The position numbers were made by a program, and so were the translations under genes. A stretch of DNA of 64,000 nt. Origin: Bacteroidia bacterium. GTDB lineage: Bacteria; Bacteroidota; Bacteroidia; CAILMK01; JBBDIG01. The notes under the pieces are model-generated. The model was not told where the DNA came from. It saw only the letters and a program-made list of their open reading frames with translations, and ran no database searches. Each line of letters starts with the position of its first letter. The first letter of the stretch is position 1. Positions 36,164 through 46,031 of this stretch are shown here, piece after piece. The stretch lies in assembly GCA_040880525.1 (NCBI GenBank), contig JBBDIG010000016.1:62001-126000 (forward strand), read 5' to 3'.

Positions 36164-36619
36164 TTATAGCCTTTCCCACTCCTCCCGTTCAATGCGATAA
36201 ATATAGACCGGCATTTCCTTGAAGGTTGTGCGGGCGCCTCTTTTCATGCCGTTCCTCACGGCTACAGCTTGTGAAGGAATATTATTAATATTAATAATTG
36301 AAATAAGAGAGTCAGCGATGTGATTATTAAATGCATAATTGCGAAGGGCTGAAGCTGCTTCTGTTGCATATCCGTTTCCCCATGCGCTGGGGATCAAGTG
36401 GTAGCCGATCTCAATTTCCGGGCGGCCATCTACCGTTTGCTCAAGGAGTCCGCACTGCCCGGCCATCTTCCCGGTTTCTTTATTCACCACGCCATAGAGG
36501 GCAAAGCCTGTTTGCCCATAGCGCAGTACTTGGCTGTCAATCCAGCGTTTGCAGGTGTCCTCACTCCCCAACTCCCAATTTGAAAAGCGCAGGGCTTCCG
36601 CAGAATTGAAATATTCCAT
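36164..36619 (-). CDS. GNAT-family N-acetyltransferase (RimJ/RimL-like)
   Basis: A 151-residue acetyltransferase. The central GQCGLLEQTVDGRPEIEIGYHLIPSAWGNGYATEAA gives the GNAT strand and the acetyl-CoA pyrophosphate-binding loop (WGNGYATEA corresponds to the Q/RxxGxG/A motif). A typical IININNIPSQAVAVRNGMKR follows. Members acetylate ribosomal protein or other amino groups, or small amines. The exact substrate cannot be read. The first ~30 residues of a usual RimJ/L protein are short here, so the true start may be slightly different. Confidence 0.75.
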   Translation of the reverse strand: MEYFNSAEALRFSNWELGSEDTCKRWIDSQVLRYGQTGFALYGVVNKETGKMAGQCGLLEQTVDGRPEIEIGYHLIPSAWGNGYATEAASALRNYAFNNHIADSLISIININNIPSQAVAVRNGMKRGARTTFKEMPVYIYRIEREEWERL

Positions 36620-36745
36620 CCATATTTCAAAATCCCCTTTTTACAATTCCCGGAACCGAAGGCGGGGTGTTTCCAACCCACGTAATGAGATTCTCTTCAT
36701 TTTAAAAGTTTGTTTTATTGAAAGTCAAGATAAAAATTCAAATAT

Positions 36746-36951
36746 ATTAGACACAAAGGCACAAAAACTCAAAGGGTCACGAGGTTTATTTTTAACTCAT
36801 TTTTTTGAGGATTATTAGACACGAAGGCACAAAGTCTCGAAGGAGCACGAAGCCATTATTTAAACACATTTTTGCTGAGATAAATAGACACGAAGGCACA
36901 AAGGCACGAAGAAGCACTATGTGGTTATTTGAACGAATCAGGGGTATTTTA
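36746..36951. repeat. Three tandem 68-69 bp repeats upstream of rsmA
   Basis: Units at 36746-36813, 36814-36882 and 36883-36951 each start near (A/T)TAGACAC(A/G)AAGGCACAAAG and include a second GGCAC/AGCACGAAG-type half and an AT-rich spacer. Copies 1-3 differ by scattered substitutions. They are direct, not palindromic, and carry no gene. The surrounding 36620-37040 gap contains nothing else recognised, and the last ~90 bases precede rsmA. Confidence 0.75.
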
Positions 36952-37040
36952 ACCTTGAATTCAAAGTTTATGAGCAGCCCTGGAAGGCTGAACCCGGAAC
37001 TCGGAATCTGGAACGGTATTAAACCTTAAATTTGAAGGTT

Positions 37041-37841
37041 ATGAACAATAGCGGTATCAAAGCAAAAAAGCATCTGGGCCAGCACTTCTTAAAAGATCAG
37101 GAGGCAGTGGAGCGAATAAGCCAAAGTCTCCTGCTGGCCGGCAAGAGTTACGAGAAGGTGCTCGAAATAGGTCCGGGGCTGGGTGTACTTACCAAATCTC
37201 TTTTGCAGCGTTTCGGAGAGCAATTATATGTGGTGGAGATTGATGCTGATATGGTGCAGTACTTAAAGAAAAATTTCCCTGCACTCAATGGTCGCCTGCT
37301 GCACCAGGATTTCCTGAATGCCGATCTGAGGGCGCTTTTCGGACAGGAGCAATTCGGAGTTACCGGCAATTTCCCTTACAATATTTCCAGCCAGATTCTC
37401 TTTCGCGTGTTGCATTACCGCGATCAGATCCCGGAGTTGACAGGGATGTTTCAGCGTGAGGTGGCAAAGCGGGTGGCGAGCGGACCCGGAACGCGGGACT
37501 ACGGCATTCTCAGTGTGCTTGTTCAGGCATTTTACGAAACTAGCTATCTCTTCACGCTGGATGAAAACGCTTTTTCTCCTTCGCCAAAAGTGAAGTCGGG
37601 AGTACTGCGGATGGAACGAAAGGCAACGGGGCCGCTGGATTGCGATGAGAACTTCTTTTTTCGCGTGGTAAAAACGGCCTTTAACCAGCGAAGAAAAACG
37701 TTGAGAAATGCATTGAAGATTTTTGGCGAAAAGCTGGACTACATTGAAACTGCGGTGTTGCTAAGGCGCGCTGAGCAGTTGGAGGTGGAGGATTTTATTG
37801 ATCTTACAAAACGATTGCAGGACACGCCACCTTCCGGATAA
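37041..37841 (+). CDS. rsmA: 16S rRNA (adenine(1518)-N6/adenine(1519)-N6)-dimethyltransferase
   Basis: A 266-residue KsgA/RsmA enzyme. It begins IKAKKHLGQHFLKDQ, contains the SAM-binding VLEIGPGLGVLTKSLL, a Glu in VVEIDADMV, and the NPPY-type motif as GNFPYNISSQ. It dimethylates two adenines in the 3' helix of 16S rRNA late in 30S assembly. The ATG at 37041 is chosen over an in-frame TTG at 37032. It is followed by mgtE 138 bases later, an order that recurs in Bacteroidota. Confidence 0.95.
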   Translation: MNNSGIKAKKHLGQHFLKDQEAVERISQSLLLAGKSYEKVLEIGPGLGVLTKSLLQRFGEQLYVVEIDADMVQYLKKNFPALNGRLLHQDFLNADLRALFGQEQFGVTGNFPYNISSQILFRVLHYRDQIPELTGMFQREVAKRVASGPGTRDYGILSVLVQAFYETSYLFTLDENAFSPSPKVKSGVLRMERKATGPLDCDENFFFRVVKTAFNQRRKTLRNALKIFGEKLDYIETAVLLRRAEQLEVEDFIDLTKRLQDTPPSG

Positions 37842-37979
37842 TACGGAGCCGCAATTTCCATTTACATCAATTATCCCATACACCGTATAAAAGCCGCAGA
37901 GGATTTTGAACCTTTGCCGGAGCCAACTGATCTTCTCCGCGTCCTTCTGGCGATGTAGGGAGGATAAACCTGAAAGAAT

Positions 37980-39341
37980 ATGTATTCGGAATTCACTAAT
38001 GAACTGTATAGCGATATAGAGGCAGCGCTCCGGGAGCGTGACGAGGCGCTGCTGCGCGAGTACCTGCGAAACCTGCATCCGGCTGATATTGCTGAACTGA
38101 TGAAGGAGCAGGAGATGGAGGATGCGAAATACATCTTTTCACTCATCACTCCTGAAAAGGCGGGCGATGTGCTGGCTGAACTCGAAGATGACATGCGTCA
38201 GAAATTTCTGTCGTCTCTGCAGCCGCGCGAGATCGTGGACCGCTTTATAGGCGAGATGGAGACAGATGATGCGGCAGACGTGATCAATGAGTTGCCTCCT
38301 AAAGTGCGGGAGGAGGTGATCCGCCAGTTGTCTCGTGACAAAGTAGTTTCAGAGGATCTGGTTTCGCTGCTGGATTACCCTGAGGATAGTGCCGGTGGCC
38401 TCATGGCAAGGGAACTTGTGAAGGTGAACATCAACAGCGATGTAACCCAATGCATCGAATCCATACGCGAGCAGGGAAGTGATCTGGAAATGATCTATGC
38501 CGTTTACGTGGTGGATGATAACGGAGTGCTGAAAGGAATGATCCCCCTGCATAAACTCATCGTTTCTCCATCCACAGCTAAAATTGAAGACATTTATTTT
38601 AAGGAGATCATCTGCGTTTTGGCTAATGAGCCTGCTGATGAAGTTGCCCGGATGATGGACAAATACGACCTTCCCGCTGTGCCGGTGGTGAACGATCATC
38701 AGGAACTGGTGGGGCGCATTACCATTGATGATGTGGTGGACTTTATCCGCGAAGAAGCTGAGGAGGACATGCAGTTAATGAGTGGTATTTCTGAAGATGT
38801 GGAATATTCTGACCGCATTTTCAAGATCAGCCGTGCTCGGCTTCCCTGGCTTTTGCTCGGCCTGCTGGGGGGCATTGCAAGTTCCAAGGTCATTGCCAAC
38901 TATGAATACGAACTGGAGATTTATCCTGAGATGGCCATTTTTATCCCGCTGATTGCTGCGATGGGGGGGAATGCAGGAGTGCAGTCTTCTGCGATTGTGG
39001 TACAGAGTCTTGCCTCCAAAACGATGGGCCAGGGCGGGTTGGCTTCCAAAATATTCAAGGAGGTGGCGGTGGCGATGCTCAACGGCCTGTGTTGTGCCGT
39101 GCTGCTTCTGGGCTACGGTTTTATTTCAGGAGAGGCCCTGCCGCTGGCTTATACCATTAGCATTTCGCTGTTGTCAGTCATTCTTATTGCCTCCCTCTTG
39201 GGCCTGTTGATTCCCCTGATGCTCAATTCTCTGAAGGTGGATCCGGCCCTAGCCACCGGCCCGTTTATTACCACATCAAATGACCTCATTGGCCTGTTCG
39301 TCTACTTTATGCTCGGAAGGCTGATGTACGGCATGTTTTAA
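37980..39341 (+). CDS. mgtE: Magnesium transporter MgtE
   Basis: A 453-residue protein with the full MgtE layout: an acidic helical N domain (residues ~1-130, including LHPADIAELM), two CBS domains (~135-255, ending LVGRITIDDVVDFI), a connecting helix and five membrane helices (~280-450) with the pore motif AAMGGNAGVQSSAI and PFITTSNDLIG. It imports Mg2+ and is gated by cytoplasmic Mg2+ binding to the N and CBS domains. GGGAGG about 18-20 bases upstream of the ATG is too distant to be a firm ribosome-binding site. Confidence 0.95.
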   Translation: MYSEFTNELYSDIEAALRERDEALLREYLRNLHPADIAELMKEQEMEDAKYIFSLITPEKAGDVLAELEDDMRQKFLSSLQPREIVDRFIGEMETDDAADVINELPPKVREEVIRQLSRDKVVSEDLVSLLDYPEDSAGGLMARELVKVNINSDVTQCIESIREQGSDLEMIYAVYVVDDNGVLKGMIPLHKLIVSPSTAKIEDIYFKEIICVLANEPADEVARMMDKYDLPAVPVVNDHQELVGRITIDDVVDFIREEAEEDMQLMSGISEDVEYSDRIFKISRARLPWLLLGLLGGIASSKVIANYEYELEIYPEMAIFIPLIAAMGGNAGVQSSAIVVQSLASKTMGQGGLASKIFKEVAVAMLNGLCCAVLLLGYGFISGEALPLAYTISISLLSVILIASLLGLLIPLMLNSLKVDPALATGPFITTSNDLIGLFVYFMLGRLMYGMF

Positions 39342-39410
39342 AAATAATATGCCTGATGATAAAAAAAATGCAAGGAGTTGTAAAATGTTAGTCATTAGAA
39401 ATTCTGAATA

Positions 39411-40400
39411 ATGTCGCAAGAACAAGTATTGGTATGTGATGAAGTTCCTGAATTTTTTCTGTCAGCGCTAAGGGAGATGAACTTCGCTGTGGATTATCAG
39501 CCGGGTATTTCTTATGAATCGGTGCTCAAGGAAATAGGCCGCTTTAATGGGGTAATGATCCGCAGCAGTTTGCTTATTGATGCTGCGGTAATAGAAAATG
39601 CCGAAAAGCTGAAATTCATTTTGCGGCCTGGCTCAGGGCTGGACAATATTGATGTAGAGGCTGCAACACATTCCGGCATCACGATCATTAATTCACCTGA
39701 GGGAAACAGGAATGCAGTAGCAGAGCACACTGCGGGCTTGCTGCTTTCGCTGCTGAACAACATCAGCCAGGCAAGCAGGGAGGTGAGGCAAATGAAGTGG
39801 CAGCGCGAAGAAAACCGGGGCTGGGAGCTGGCTGGCAAAGTAGTGGGCCTGGTGGGCTACGGAAATACTGGCTCTTCCTTTGGCCAAAAGCTTATGGGGT
39901 TTGATGTAGAGGTAATAGCTTATGACAAATACAAAAGCGGCTTTTCTGACAGCGTGGCCCATCAGGTAGATCTGGAGGATATTTTTGAACGGGCGGATGT
40001 GCTGAGCCTTCACATACCGCTGAACCGCGAAACTTATCACTTCATTAATGCGGAGTTTATTGCTAAATTTAAAAAGCCCTTTTATTTGTTGAATACCTCA
40101 CGGGGCAAGAACGTGAATACCAAAGACCTCCTGGACGCAGTAGAGCAGGGAAAGGTGTTGGGAGCCGCGCTTGATGTGCTGGAGAATGAAGATTTGGAAA
40201 GCTATTCGCAAGAGGAGAAGGCGCTCCTGCAAAGGGTGATCAATAACGGAAAGATCCTGATCACGCCCCACATTGCCGGATGGACTTTCGAATCGAAACA
40301 AAAAATATTTTCCACGCTTATTGACAAATTAAAAATTCATTTGGCGAACCCGGAGGAGGTGAAGGAAATAATGATGAATCCTGGAGAAGATGATGCTTAA
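39411..40400 (+). CDS. D-isomer-specific 2-hydroxyacid dehydrogenase (phosphoglycerate dehydrogenase-like)
   Basis: A 329-residue NAD-dependent dehydrogenase. The N-terminal catalytic half has ILRPGSGLDNIDVEAAT. The Rossmann half has VGLVGYGNTGSSFG, ADVLSLHIPLN, LLNTSRGKNVN (substrate Arg) and the catalytic His in ITPHIAGWT. The expected Glu appears in ALDVLENEDLES. It resembles SerA without the ACT domain, so it may oxidise 3-phosphoglycerate for serine synthesis or a related hydroxyacid. It follows mgtE by 69 bases. Substrate assignment is by family only. Confidence 0.8.
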   Translation: MSQEQVLVCDEVPEFFLSALREMNFAVDYQPGISYESVLKEIGRFNGVMIRSSLLIDAAVIENAEKLKFILRPGSGLDNIDVEAATHSGITIINSPEGNRNAVAEHTAGLLLSLLNNISQASREVRQMKWQREENRGWELAGKVVGLVGYGNTGSSFGQKLMGFDVEVIAYDKYKSGFSDSVAHQVDLEDIFERADVLSLHIPLNRETYHFINAEFIAKFKKPFYLLNTSRGKNVNTKDLLDAVEQGKVLGAALDVLENEDLESYSQEEKALLQRVINNGKILITPHIAGWTFESKQKIFSTLIDKLKIHLANPEEVKEIMMNPGEDDA

Positions 40401-40555
40401 CCTCCAAGGTACCCGGATTATAGGCTTTGTTTTCTTATGATAAATATTGAAAAGCATGTTTAAAACAACCTTAATTAAAAGCCTGGGTTGGATATGAATT
40501 CAGAACCGGTATTTTTATTTGAATGAAAGACTTTTTAAACCGGTACTGTATAAAG

Positions 40556-40563
40556 TATTTTTG
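40556..40563 (+). promoter_or_regulatory. -7 promoter element for folE
   Basis: TATTTTTG fits TAnnTTTG, with a T-rich stretch (40532-40536) at the -33 position. It lies 18 bases before the ATG at 40582 and inside a longer frame that starts at 40519, which supports 40582 as the true start. Confidence 0.5.
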
Positions 40564-40581
40564 AAGTCAAATTTTTTTGAA

Positions 40582-41271
40582 ATGAAGGAAGAAGAAAAGA
40601 GTGCGACAAATGGTGATAATCATGATCTGACGCAGGAATTGGTGGACTTTGACGGTCATCAATCTACTTCTGTTGATACGCCTTTGCGTGAAGGTGCATT
40701 TGAACTGGATGATGAAGAAAAGATGCTTTATATAGAAAAGCATTTTCGCGAGATCATGCTGCTGCTGGGCCTTGACCTCACAGATGACAGCCTGAAACAT
40801 ACGCCTAAGCGGGTGGCAAAAATGTACGTGCAGGAAATTTTTTCCGGCCTTAGCCCGGAAAACCGCCCCAGGATCACGCTGTTTGACAATAGCTTTAAAT
40901 ATGGACAAATGCTGGTGGAAAAGGATATTACCTTTTATTCCACATGCGAGCATCATTTTCTGCCTATTCGCGGCCATGCTCACGTAGCATATATCTCCAC
41001 AGGAAAGGTGATCGGCCTCAGCAAAATTCACAGGATCGTGCATTATTTCGCTAAGCGGCCACAGGTGCAGGAACGGCTTACCCGCCAGATTGCCTGCGCC
41101 ATGAAGAAAGAGCTGGATACCGAAGATGTAGCCGTTTTGCTCCAGGGACATCACATGTGTGTTTCAGCGCGCGGCATCAGGGATGAAGACAGCTTTACCG
41201 TAACCTCGGAATATTGCGGAAAATTTAAGGAGCGTGATGTAAAAAATGAATTTTTAACATATTTAAAATAA
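40582..41271 (+). CDS. folE: GTP cyclohydrolase I (FolE)
   Basis: A 229-residue enzyme that converts GTP to dihydroneopterin triphosphate for folate or pterin synthesis. A ~50-residue acidic N-terminal extension precedes the conserved core. Core landmarks are HTPKRVAKMYV, the zinc site CEHHFLPIRGHAHVAY, LSKIHRIV, RPQVQERLTRQI and the distal GHHMCVSARGI. It folds as a toroidal decamer. The start at 40582 is preferred over 40519 because of the promoter element; the extension is not a signal peptide. Confidence 0.95.
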   Translation: MKEEEKSATNGDNHDLTQELVDFDGHQSTSVDTPLREGAFELDDEEKMLYIEKHFREIMLLLGLDLTDDSLKHTPKRVAKMYVQEIFSGLSPENRPRITLFDNSFKYGQMLVEKDITFYSTCEHHFLPIRGHAHVAYISTGKVIGLSKIHRIVHYFAKRPQVQERLTRQIACAMKKELDTEDVAVLLQGHHMCVSARGIRDEDSFTVTSEYCGKFKERDVKNEFLTYLK

Positions 41272-41290
41272 GGCTCCGGGCTGCAAGATG

Positions 41291-41839
41291 TTATGGTTCG
41301 TCCGGAATTTCTTCTTCTGACTTATCTGTTTCTACGCCTTGCTTCTTTAGTTTTCTGATTTTCTCTTCTTCCAGCGCCTTATATCCTGAGTAAAAATTTA
41401 TGCCCATCTGGTATCCCAGGTCACGGTGATCGCCATAGTAGCGGATGAAGGCGGTGAGAAATGCCGCAGTCATATAATCATCCAGTTGTGTAGCGATCTT
41501 TTCCAATAATTCGGCAAGTTCAGCATTGTAAGAGTAGTTGTTGTCATTACCGGGAATTGGAATGGCAAGGAAATAAGTGCGACCGCTAACTCCTGAGAAG
41601 GCTTTTACAATAATTCCTACCAACCCCTGATCAGGGTTCCTGTACACCTCCGTAAAATGAAAGCGATAATTTGTCACTTTGTAATCCCCCATCTCAATTA
41701 CCCGGTTGTCACCTTTAAAAATGGAATCTGCATATAATTCATAAATATCCTCACTTTCCGAAGTATCAGTGCCGGGCGTCTGGGCATTTATAAATAAGCT
41801 GCAAACCAGGAACAGGGAGAGTAACAGGAATTGTCGCAT
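41291..41839 (-). CDS. Unrecognised secreted protein (182 residues)
   Basis: A 182-residue protein starting with a signal peptide (MRQFLLLSLFLVCSLFINAQ). The mature part is acidic, with no membrane helix, cysteine pair or known motif seen; it ends in a charged KKQGVETDKSEEE tail. The start at 41839 is chosen because it begins the signal peptide; an in-frame upstream start at 41878 would add 13 residues. The gene is convergent with folE, 20 bases from its stop. Confidence 0.6.
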   Translation of the reverse strand: MRQFLLLSLFLVCSLFINAQTPGTDTSESEDIYELYADSIFKGDNRVIEMGDYKVTNYRFHFTEVYRNPDQGLVGIIVKAFSGVSGRTYFLAIPIPGNDNNYSYNAELAELLEKIATQLDDYMTAAFLTAFIRYYGDHRDLGYQMGINFYSGYKALEEEKIRKLKKQGVETDKSEEEIPDEP

Positions 41840-42174
41840 AAATAAGTTTTGTAATGATAACGCGTGTTTGTTTATCAAGGTTGCAGGAAACTAAAAACCC
41901 GCTGCCTCTATTCCTTGCTTTTGGGCTGTCTTCTATTCGATCAGCAGGCGGCAAAGCTCCACTCAACTTTTTAATGATTTTATATAAATTATAAAAAAGG
42001 AATATAAATTTAGAACATTAGGTAAGTTTTAAAAAACAAAACCCGCTATGTTGGCAATTAAAAAGCTAATTATAAAATGAGCTCTTTCAACACTTTTTGT
42101 TCAGGTCAATGACTCCAATTCCAAACTGTATCATTTTATCAAAGTAATAGTCCTGTATTATATATCGAAAGAAG
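41840..42174. other. Intergenic region without a recognised feature
   Basis: The 335 bases lie between the starts of the minus-strand secreted protein gene and the end of the type B T9SS gene, and are AT rich. No gene, terminator hairpin or promoter consensus was found. Confidence 0.4.
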
Positions 42175-45100
42175 TTAAAAAACGGTAACGGTCCCTTCCA
42201 AGTTAACGGCACGTTCCCCGTAGCAAGGCTGGTCTATAATCATTCTAATACTATAGACAAATACGCCTGGTGGGACTGTTCTACCATCTCGTTTTCCATC
42301 CCAATGCTTTTCAATATCCGTGGTGGTATATAAGATCTCTCCCCAGCGATTCGTAATTAACATCTTAAATTCTAGAACATTTAATATATCCGTGTCCACT
42401 ATAATTCCGAAGCGATCATTTATTGCATCATCAAGGATTGGTGAGAACGCATTGGGGATATAATAAAAATTACCCTCCTCAACCGCTACATTAATGTTAT
42501 ATTCTTTAGACAATGTTTTCCCACAAGCTACAGTGGTTACAGTATAAACACCTTCGTTAAATACCGTGAAATCATCGCCCTGTTCTCCTCCCTCCCAGTT
42601 GTAAGTTATTCCCGGCAGAGCGGGTAAGCTGAGCGTTACACTGGAACCCTGGCATATCTCAATGGTTTGAGGCTGAGAGAATGCAGACTCATCAAAAATG
42701 CCCACTTCGATAGTATCACGGTAGGTACAGCCGATTGAATCCGTCACCATTACATGATAGGTTCCACTTTGGTCAACAGGGAAAATTCGTTGAACAAGGG
42801 AGTCTTGCCAGATGATTGTGGGAAACGGGCCAGGATCTAATGTTAGCGAACTATTGTCACAAAGTGTGGTATCCGGCCCAAGAGACAAACTATCCATGCT
42901 TGCTATGGCAACAATGATTGTATCGTACGCCAAACAGCCATTGCCGTATGTTGCCATTACGGAATATGTATCTGGTACAGACACGGAGATGGAGTTTGTG
43001 TCCAGGCTGGAAGACGACCAGCTATAACTCAGTGCAGCAGGATTGACTGTCAGCACTACGGTTTCACCGGCACAAAGCAGCGTATCAGACCCTATACCCA
43101 GTTGGAGTTGTGGTGCGATGGAAATAACAACAGTATCGCGGAAAGTACACCCACCTGAAACAACCTCTACCCAAAAGGTATCAGCAACCTTTGCATAAAT
43201 TGTGTCGCTGTTTTGGCCGGTACTCCAACTATAAGTGGTAAAGCCATTACCTGGGGTGAGTGCGATACTATCGCCATCACATATCGTGGTATCATTTCCA
43301 AGTGTAATTGAGGATGGGACAAGCGTCACTCGAATAGTATCACTGGCACTGCAACCTACGCCATCAGTAACCTGAACCCAGACCAATCCGCTGTCCTTTA
43401 CTGTAATAGAATCAAGGATGTTATTGGTGGACCACAAGTAGGTCAGGCCGGGTGTATCTACAGAGAGAATCAGGCTGTCGCCCGGACAAATAGAAGTATC
43501 GTTACCTAAATTAATGTTTAGATCGCCTGTCTGACCAATCACAACTGAATCAGTAGCCATGCAGTTTCCAATGGTTACCGAGACCCAATACGTTCCGGGA
43601 GAATCAATGGTAATAGTTTCAGAGGTATCCCCTGTTGACCAGGTGTATGAAGAAAAGTTACCTGGCGAGAGGGTGATGCTGTCCCCTTTACAAATTATGG
43701 TGTCAGGCCCCAGAAAGAGCGAACTTGTATTGAAGATGTTGACCCTTACCGTATCAGAAATGACACAACCATGAGGGAAATAGGCATCTACATAATACAC
43801 CCCGGAGTCTTTTACTGTAATGCTTTGGGTGGTCTCACTGGTAGACCATAGATAGTTAATATCCGAGCTATCCACTGTCAGGGTAATGGAATCTCCAGGG
43901 CATATAAGCGTATCGGATCCAAGATTTATCAGAGAATCGTGATAGAATGTTACATTCAACGAATCAAAGTATGTGCATTCTGCTGTTTTTACTCTCACCC
44001 AGTATGTATCGGTTTCATTTACCCAAATGCTGTTGGTGGTGTCTCCGGTAGACCAATATATCTCGTCATAAGAATTGTCTATCCTAAGTTCAATGCTATC
44101 TGATTTACAGACGAAAGAGTCCGTTAATGTAGAATCCCCGCCCAAATGTGGTATAGGAACAAATGCCACAGTTACAGTGTCCGAGAGTTTACAATTTGTT
44201 GCAGTAGTAGCTACGAGGATGTAGGTTCCAGTGTCGTTGAGATAAATAGATACTGTTGTATCTCCTGTTGACCATTGGTAAGTATAAATAGGAGTATCCG
44301 CCATTACGAATAAAGAATCTCCGAAACATAACTGAATATAGCGATTGATGGGAACCATGGCTGAGTCCACAATTGATATTTTTCTTCTGGGGGTTAAAAA
44401 AGTAGGCAGGGTGGAGTTTACAGGCGTAGTATCAATGGCATAATCACTCCTTACAAACTGGCATAAATTACCAATAGCAGTACTGTCAGGACTTTTGATT
44501 GCATGCAAAGAATCGAGATTGTGTTGTGCTACATACAAATATCCATTAGGAGCCAATCTTATCCCGTTTATATAGTTATCACCGCTGGGGGTAGTATGGA
44601 TAGTGGTATGCGTTGAGGTGTTCAGGTCAAACTGCCTTAGCCTGACCGTAACGTTAGGAATATTGCCAGTGGTTTCACAATAGTATAGTTTGCTTCCATC
44701 GGGAGAGAATGACATACCGTATGAAACCATGAAGGTACTATAGACCAACTGCCGGTTAGTTACTTCTCCGTTAGTATCATCAAAGTCGTAGGTGTATACA
44801 CCCTGCAGGCCGGAGCTCAGCCTCCGCGCATTTAAGGCCAGCTTCTTTGAAGCAATGGAATAGGCGCTGTTGTAGGCAAGGTCAAACCTACCGCTCCCCA
44901 AGGCAAAAGGGGAGGTACTGATTTCATAAATGCCCGTGTCGGTTACATCAAAAACATGTATGCGGTTAGAGTTTTGTTCGGCATTCACCAGCCAGAATTC
45001 ATCACTACAGGGTTTTGCAACAAGCATGGTAGCTTCAGTAGATGAATAGGGAGCGTTTCCGTATGGGTTTCCTGAAGCATTGATGGGTGTGTTTTTGGTT

Positions 45101-45546
45101 GATGCCACAACATCACCATTTGTCCCCAGCCGCATATCCACAATAGAGAGATAGAGATGTCCTCCTGATAAATAGTTTCCAGAGTTTGAGATCACATAAA
45201 ACAGGGAAAAATCTTCATTGCCAGGTTTTTGGCAACTGACAACCGTGTTAGCACCCGATGCATTCCCGTTCAATCCATTATCAATTGAATTGTGGGTTTT
45301 GTCATATACCTTAATTCCATCAGTATAATAGAGGAGTTCTCCTGACCTCGGATGGGTCGCCACAAAACAGCCCTCAGTCCCCAGCGGCTGGGACACGTTA
45401 TATGGAGAAGGTTGCTGGGTTGATAAATCGAATTTTACGCCTGCCGAACCAGGACTCCAGAACCAAATTGAGGATTCATATTGTGCATAGGAAGCAGTTT
45501 GCACTAAAACTATTAGCAAAATACAGAGGAAATAATTAGGCTTCAT
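42175..45546 (-). CDS. Large T9SS type B (gliding-motility C-terminal domain) surface protein
   Basis: A 1123-residue protein with a signal peptide (MKPNYFLCILLIVLVQTASY). Residues ~30-400 read as a WD40/quinoprotein-like propeller (LYYTDGIKVYD, SPDGSKLYYCE). Residues ~400-1000 are eight or nine Ig-like modules with the pattern LG.DT..C.GDS..L....Y.WSTG, each ending in a DTV strand. The last ~90 residues are the CHU_C/type B sorting domain (FYYIPNAFSPILDD, ITNRWGEILY, WDGK..G..VPPGVFVY). It is likely a surface adhesin or matrix protein released or retained through T9SS. It is the only type B cargo in the window. Confidence 0.88.
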   Translation of the reverse strand: MKPNYFLCILLIVLVQTASYAQYESSIWFWSPGSAGVKFDLSTQQPSPYNVSQPLGTEGCFVATHPRSGELLYYTDGIKVYDKTHNSIDNGLNGNASGANTVVSCQKPGNEDFSLFYVISNSGNYLSGGHLYLSIVDMRLGTNGDVVASTKNTPINASGNPYGNAPYSSTEATMLVAKPCSDEFWLVNAEQNSNRIHVFDVTDTGIYEISTSPFALGSGRFDLAYNSAYSIASKKLALNARRLSSGLQGVYTYDFDDTNGEVTNRQLVYSTFMVSYGMSFSPDGSKLYYCETTGNIPNVTVRLRQFDLNTSTHTTIHTTPSGDNYINGIRLAPNGYLYVAQHNLDSLHAIKSPDSTAIGNLCQFVRSDYAIDTTPVNSTLPTFLTPRRKISIVDSAMVPINRYIQLCFGDSLFVMADTPIYTYQWSTGDTTVSIYLNDTGTYILVATTATNCKLSDTVTVAFVPIPHLGGDSTLTDSFVCKSDSIELRIDNSYDEIYWSTGDTTNSIWVNETDTYWVRVKTAECTYFDSLNVTFYHDSLINLGSDTLICPGDSITLTVDSSDINYLWSTSETTQSITVKDSGVYYVDAYFPHGCVISDTVRVNIFNTSSLFLGPDTIICKGDSITLSPGNFSSYTWSTGDTSETITIDSPGTYWVSVTIGNCMATDSVVIGQTGDLNINLGNDTSICPGDSLILSVDTPGLTYLWSTNNILDSITVKDSGLVWVQVTDGVGCSASDTIRVTLVPSSITLGNDTTICDGDSIALTPGNGFTTYSWSTGQNSDTIYAKVADTFWVEVVSGGCTFRDTVVISIAPQLQLGIGSDTLLCAGETVVLTVNPAALSYSWSSSSLDTNSISVSVPDTYSVMATYGNGCLAYDTIIVAIASMDSLSLGPDTTLCDNSSLTLDPGPFPTIIWQDSLVQRIFPVDQSGTYHVMVTDSIGCTYRDTIEVGIFDESAFSQPQTIEICQGSSVTLSLPALPGITYNWEGGEQGDDFTVFNEGVYTVTTVACGKTLSKEYNINVAVEEGNFYYIPNAFSPILDDAINDRFGIIVDTDILNVLEFKMLITNRWGEILYTTTDIEKHWDGKRDGRTVPPGVFVYSIRMIIDQPCYGERAVNLEGTVTVF

Positions 45547-45725
45547 GGGTTCATCAATAAGGGCTAACGCATCTGTCTATTCTAATTCTAAACTATTCAA
45601 ATCTATTATAAATTGGATTAAAACCTTGTTAAGATTGATGAGTATAGAAAAAAAGCAACTCAATTTTATTACGATTTTAGTGCAATATAGCACAATCAGC
45701 TCCTGCCCCGTTTTAGCCAGGCAGC

Positions 45726-46021
45726 CTAAAAATTAGTCACCAGCCTCAACCAAACCACCACATCGCTGAGGGCATTTTGTGGCCGATGGCAGGAAGCACA
45801 GCTCACGGAGCCATCTTTCGACAGAATTGGATCGAAAAACAGTTTCTTCCTAACTGCCACCATTCGGCTGTAAAAGAGTTGTCAGGGGGAAATTGCGGTT
45901 CAGGAAATCCCTTGGTACACTGCAATAGCGATTCAGGGTGGGTAGTCTCTATTGGCTCCTCAATACAGGAAATACAGCATGTAAGACAAAAAAAGAGATA
46001 TAATGGAAAGGCTGCGCTCAC
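45726..46021 (-). pseudogene. N-terminal remnant of a dihaem cytochrome c peroxidase (MauG/CCP family), frameshifted
   Basis: From a GTG at 46021 the frame reads a lipoprotein-like signal (LYLFFCLTCCISC) and [16 protein letters not shown], then drifts out of frame. Restoring one base at about 45840 continues as [21 protein letters not shown], with a haem-binding CxxCH, then NALSDVV before a TAG at 45726-45728. This is the start of bacterial cytochrome c peroxidases, which reduce periplasmic peroxide; the second haem domain is gone. Upstream 45547-45725 contains no further part of it. Confidence 0.8.
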
Positions 46022-46031
46022 AAGTTGTTTC

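Noticed and set aside
36746-36951. CRISPR-like array
   Set aside because: Only three units, spacers are themselves repeated and no cas genes are present.
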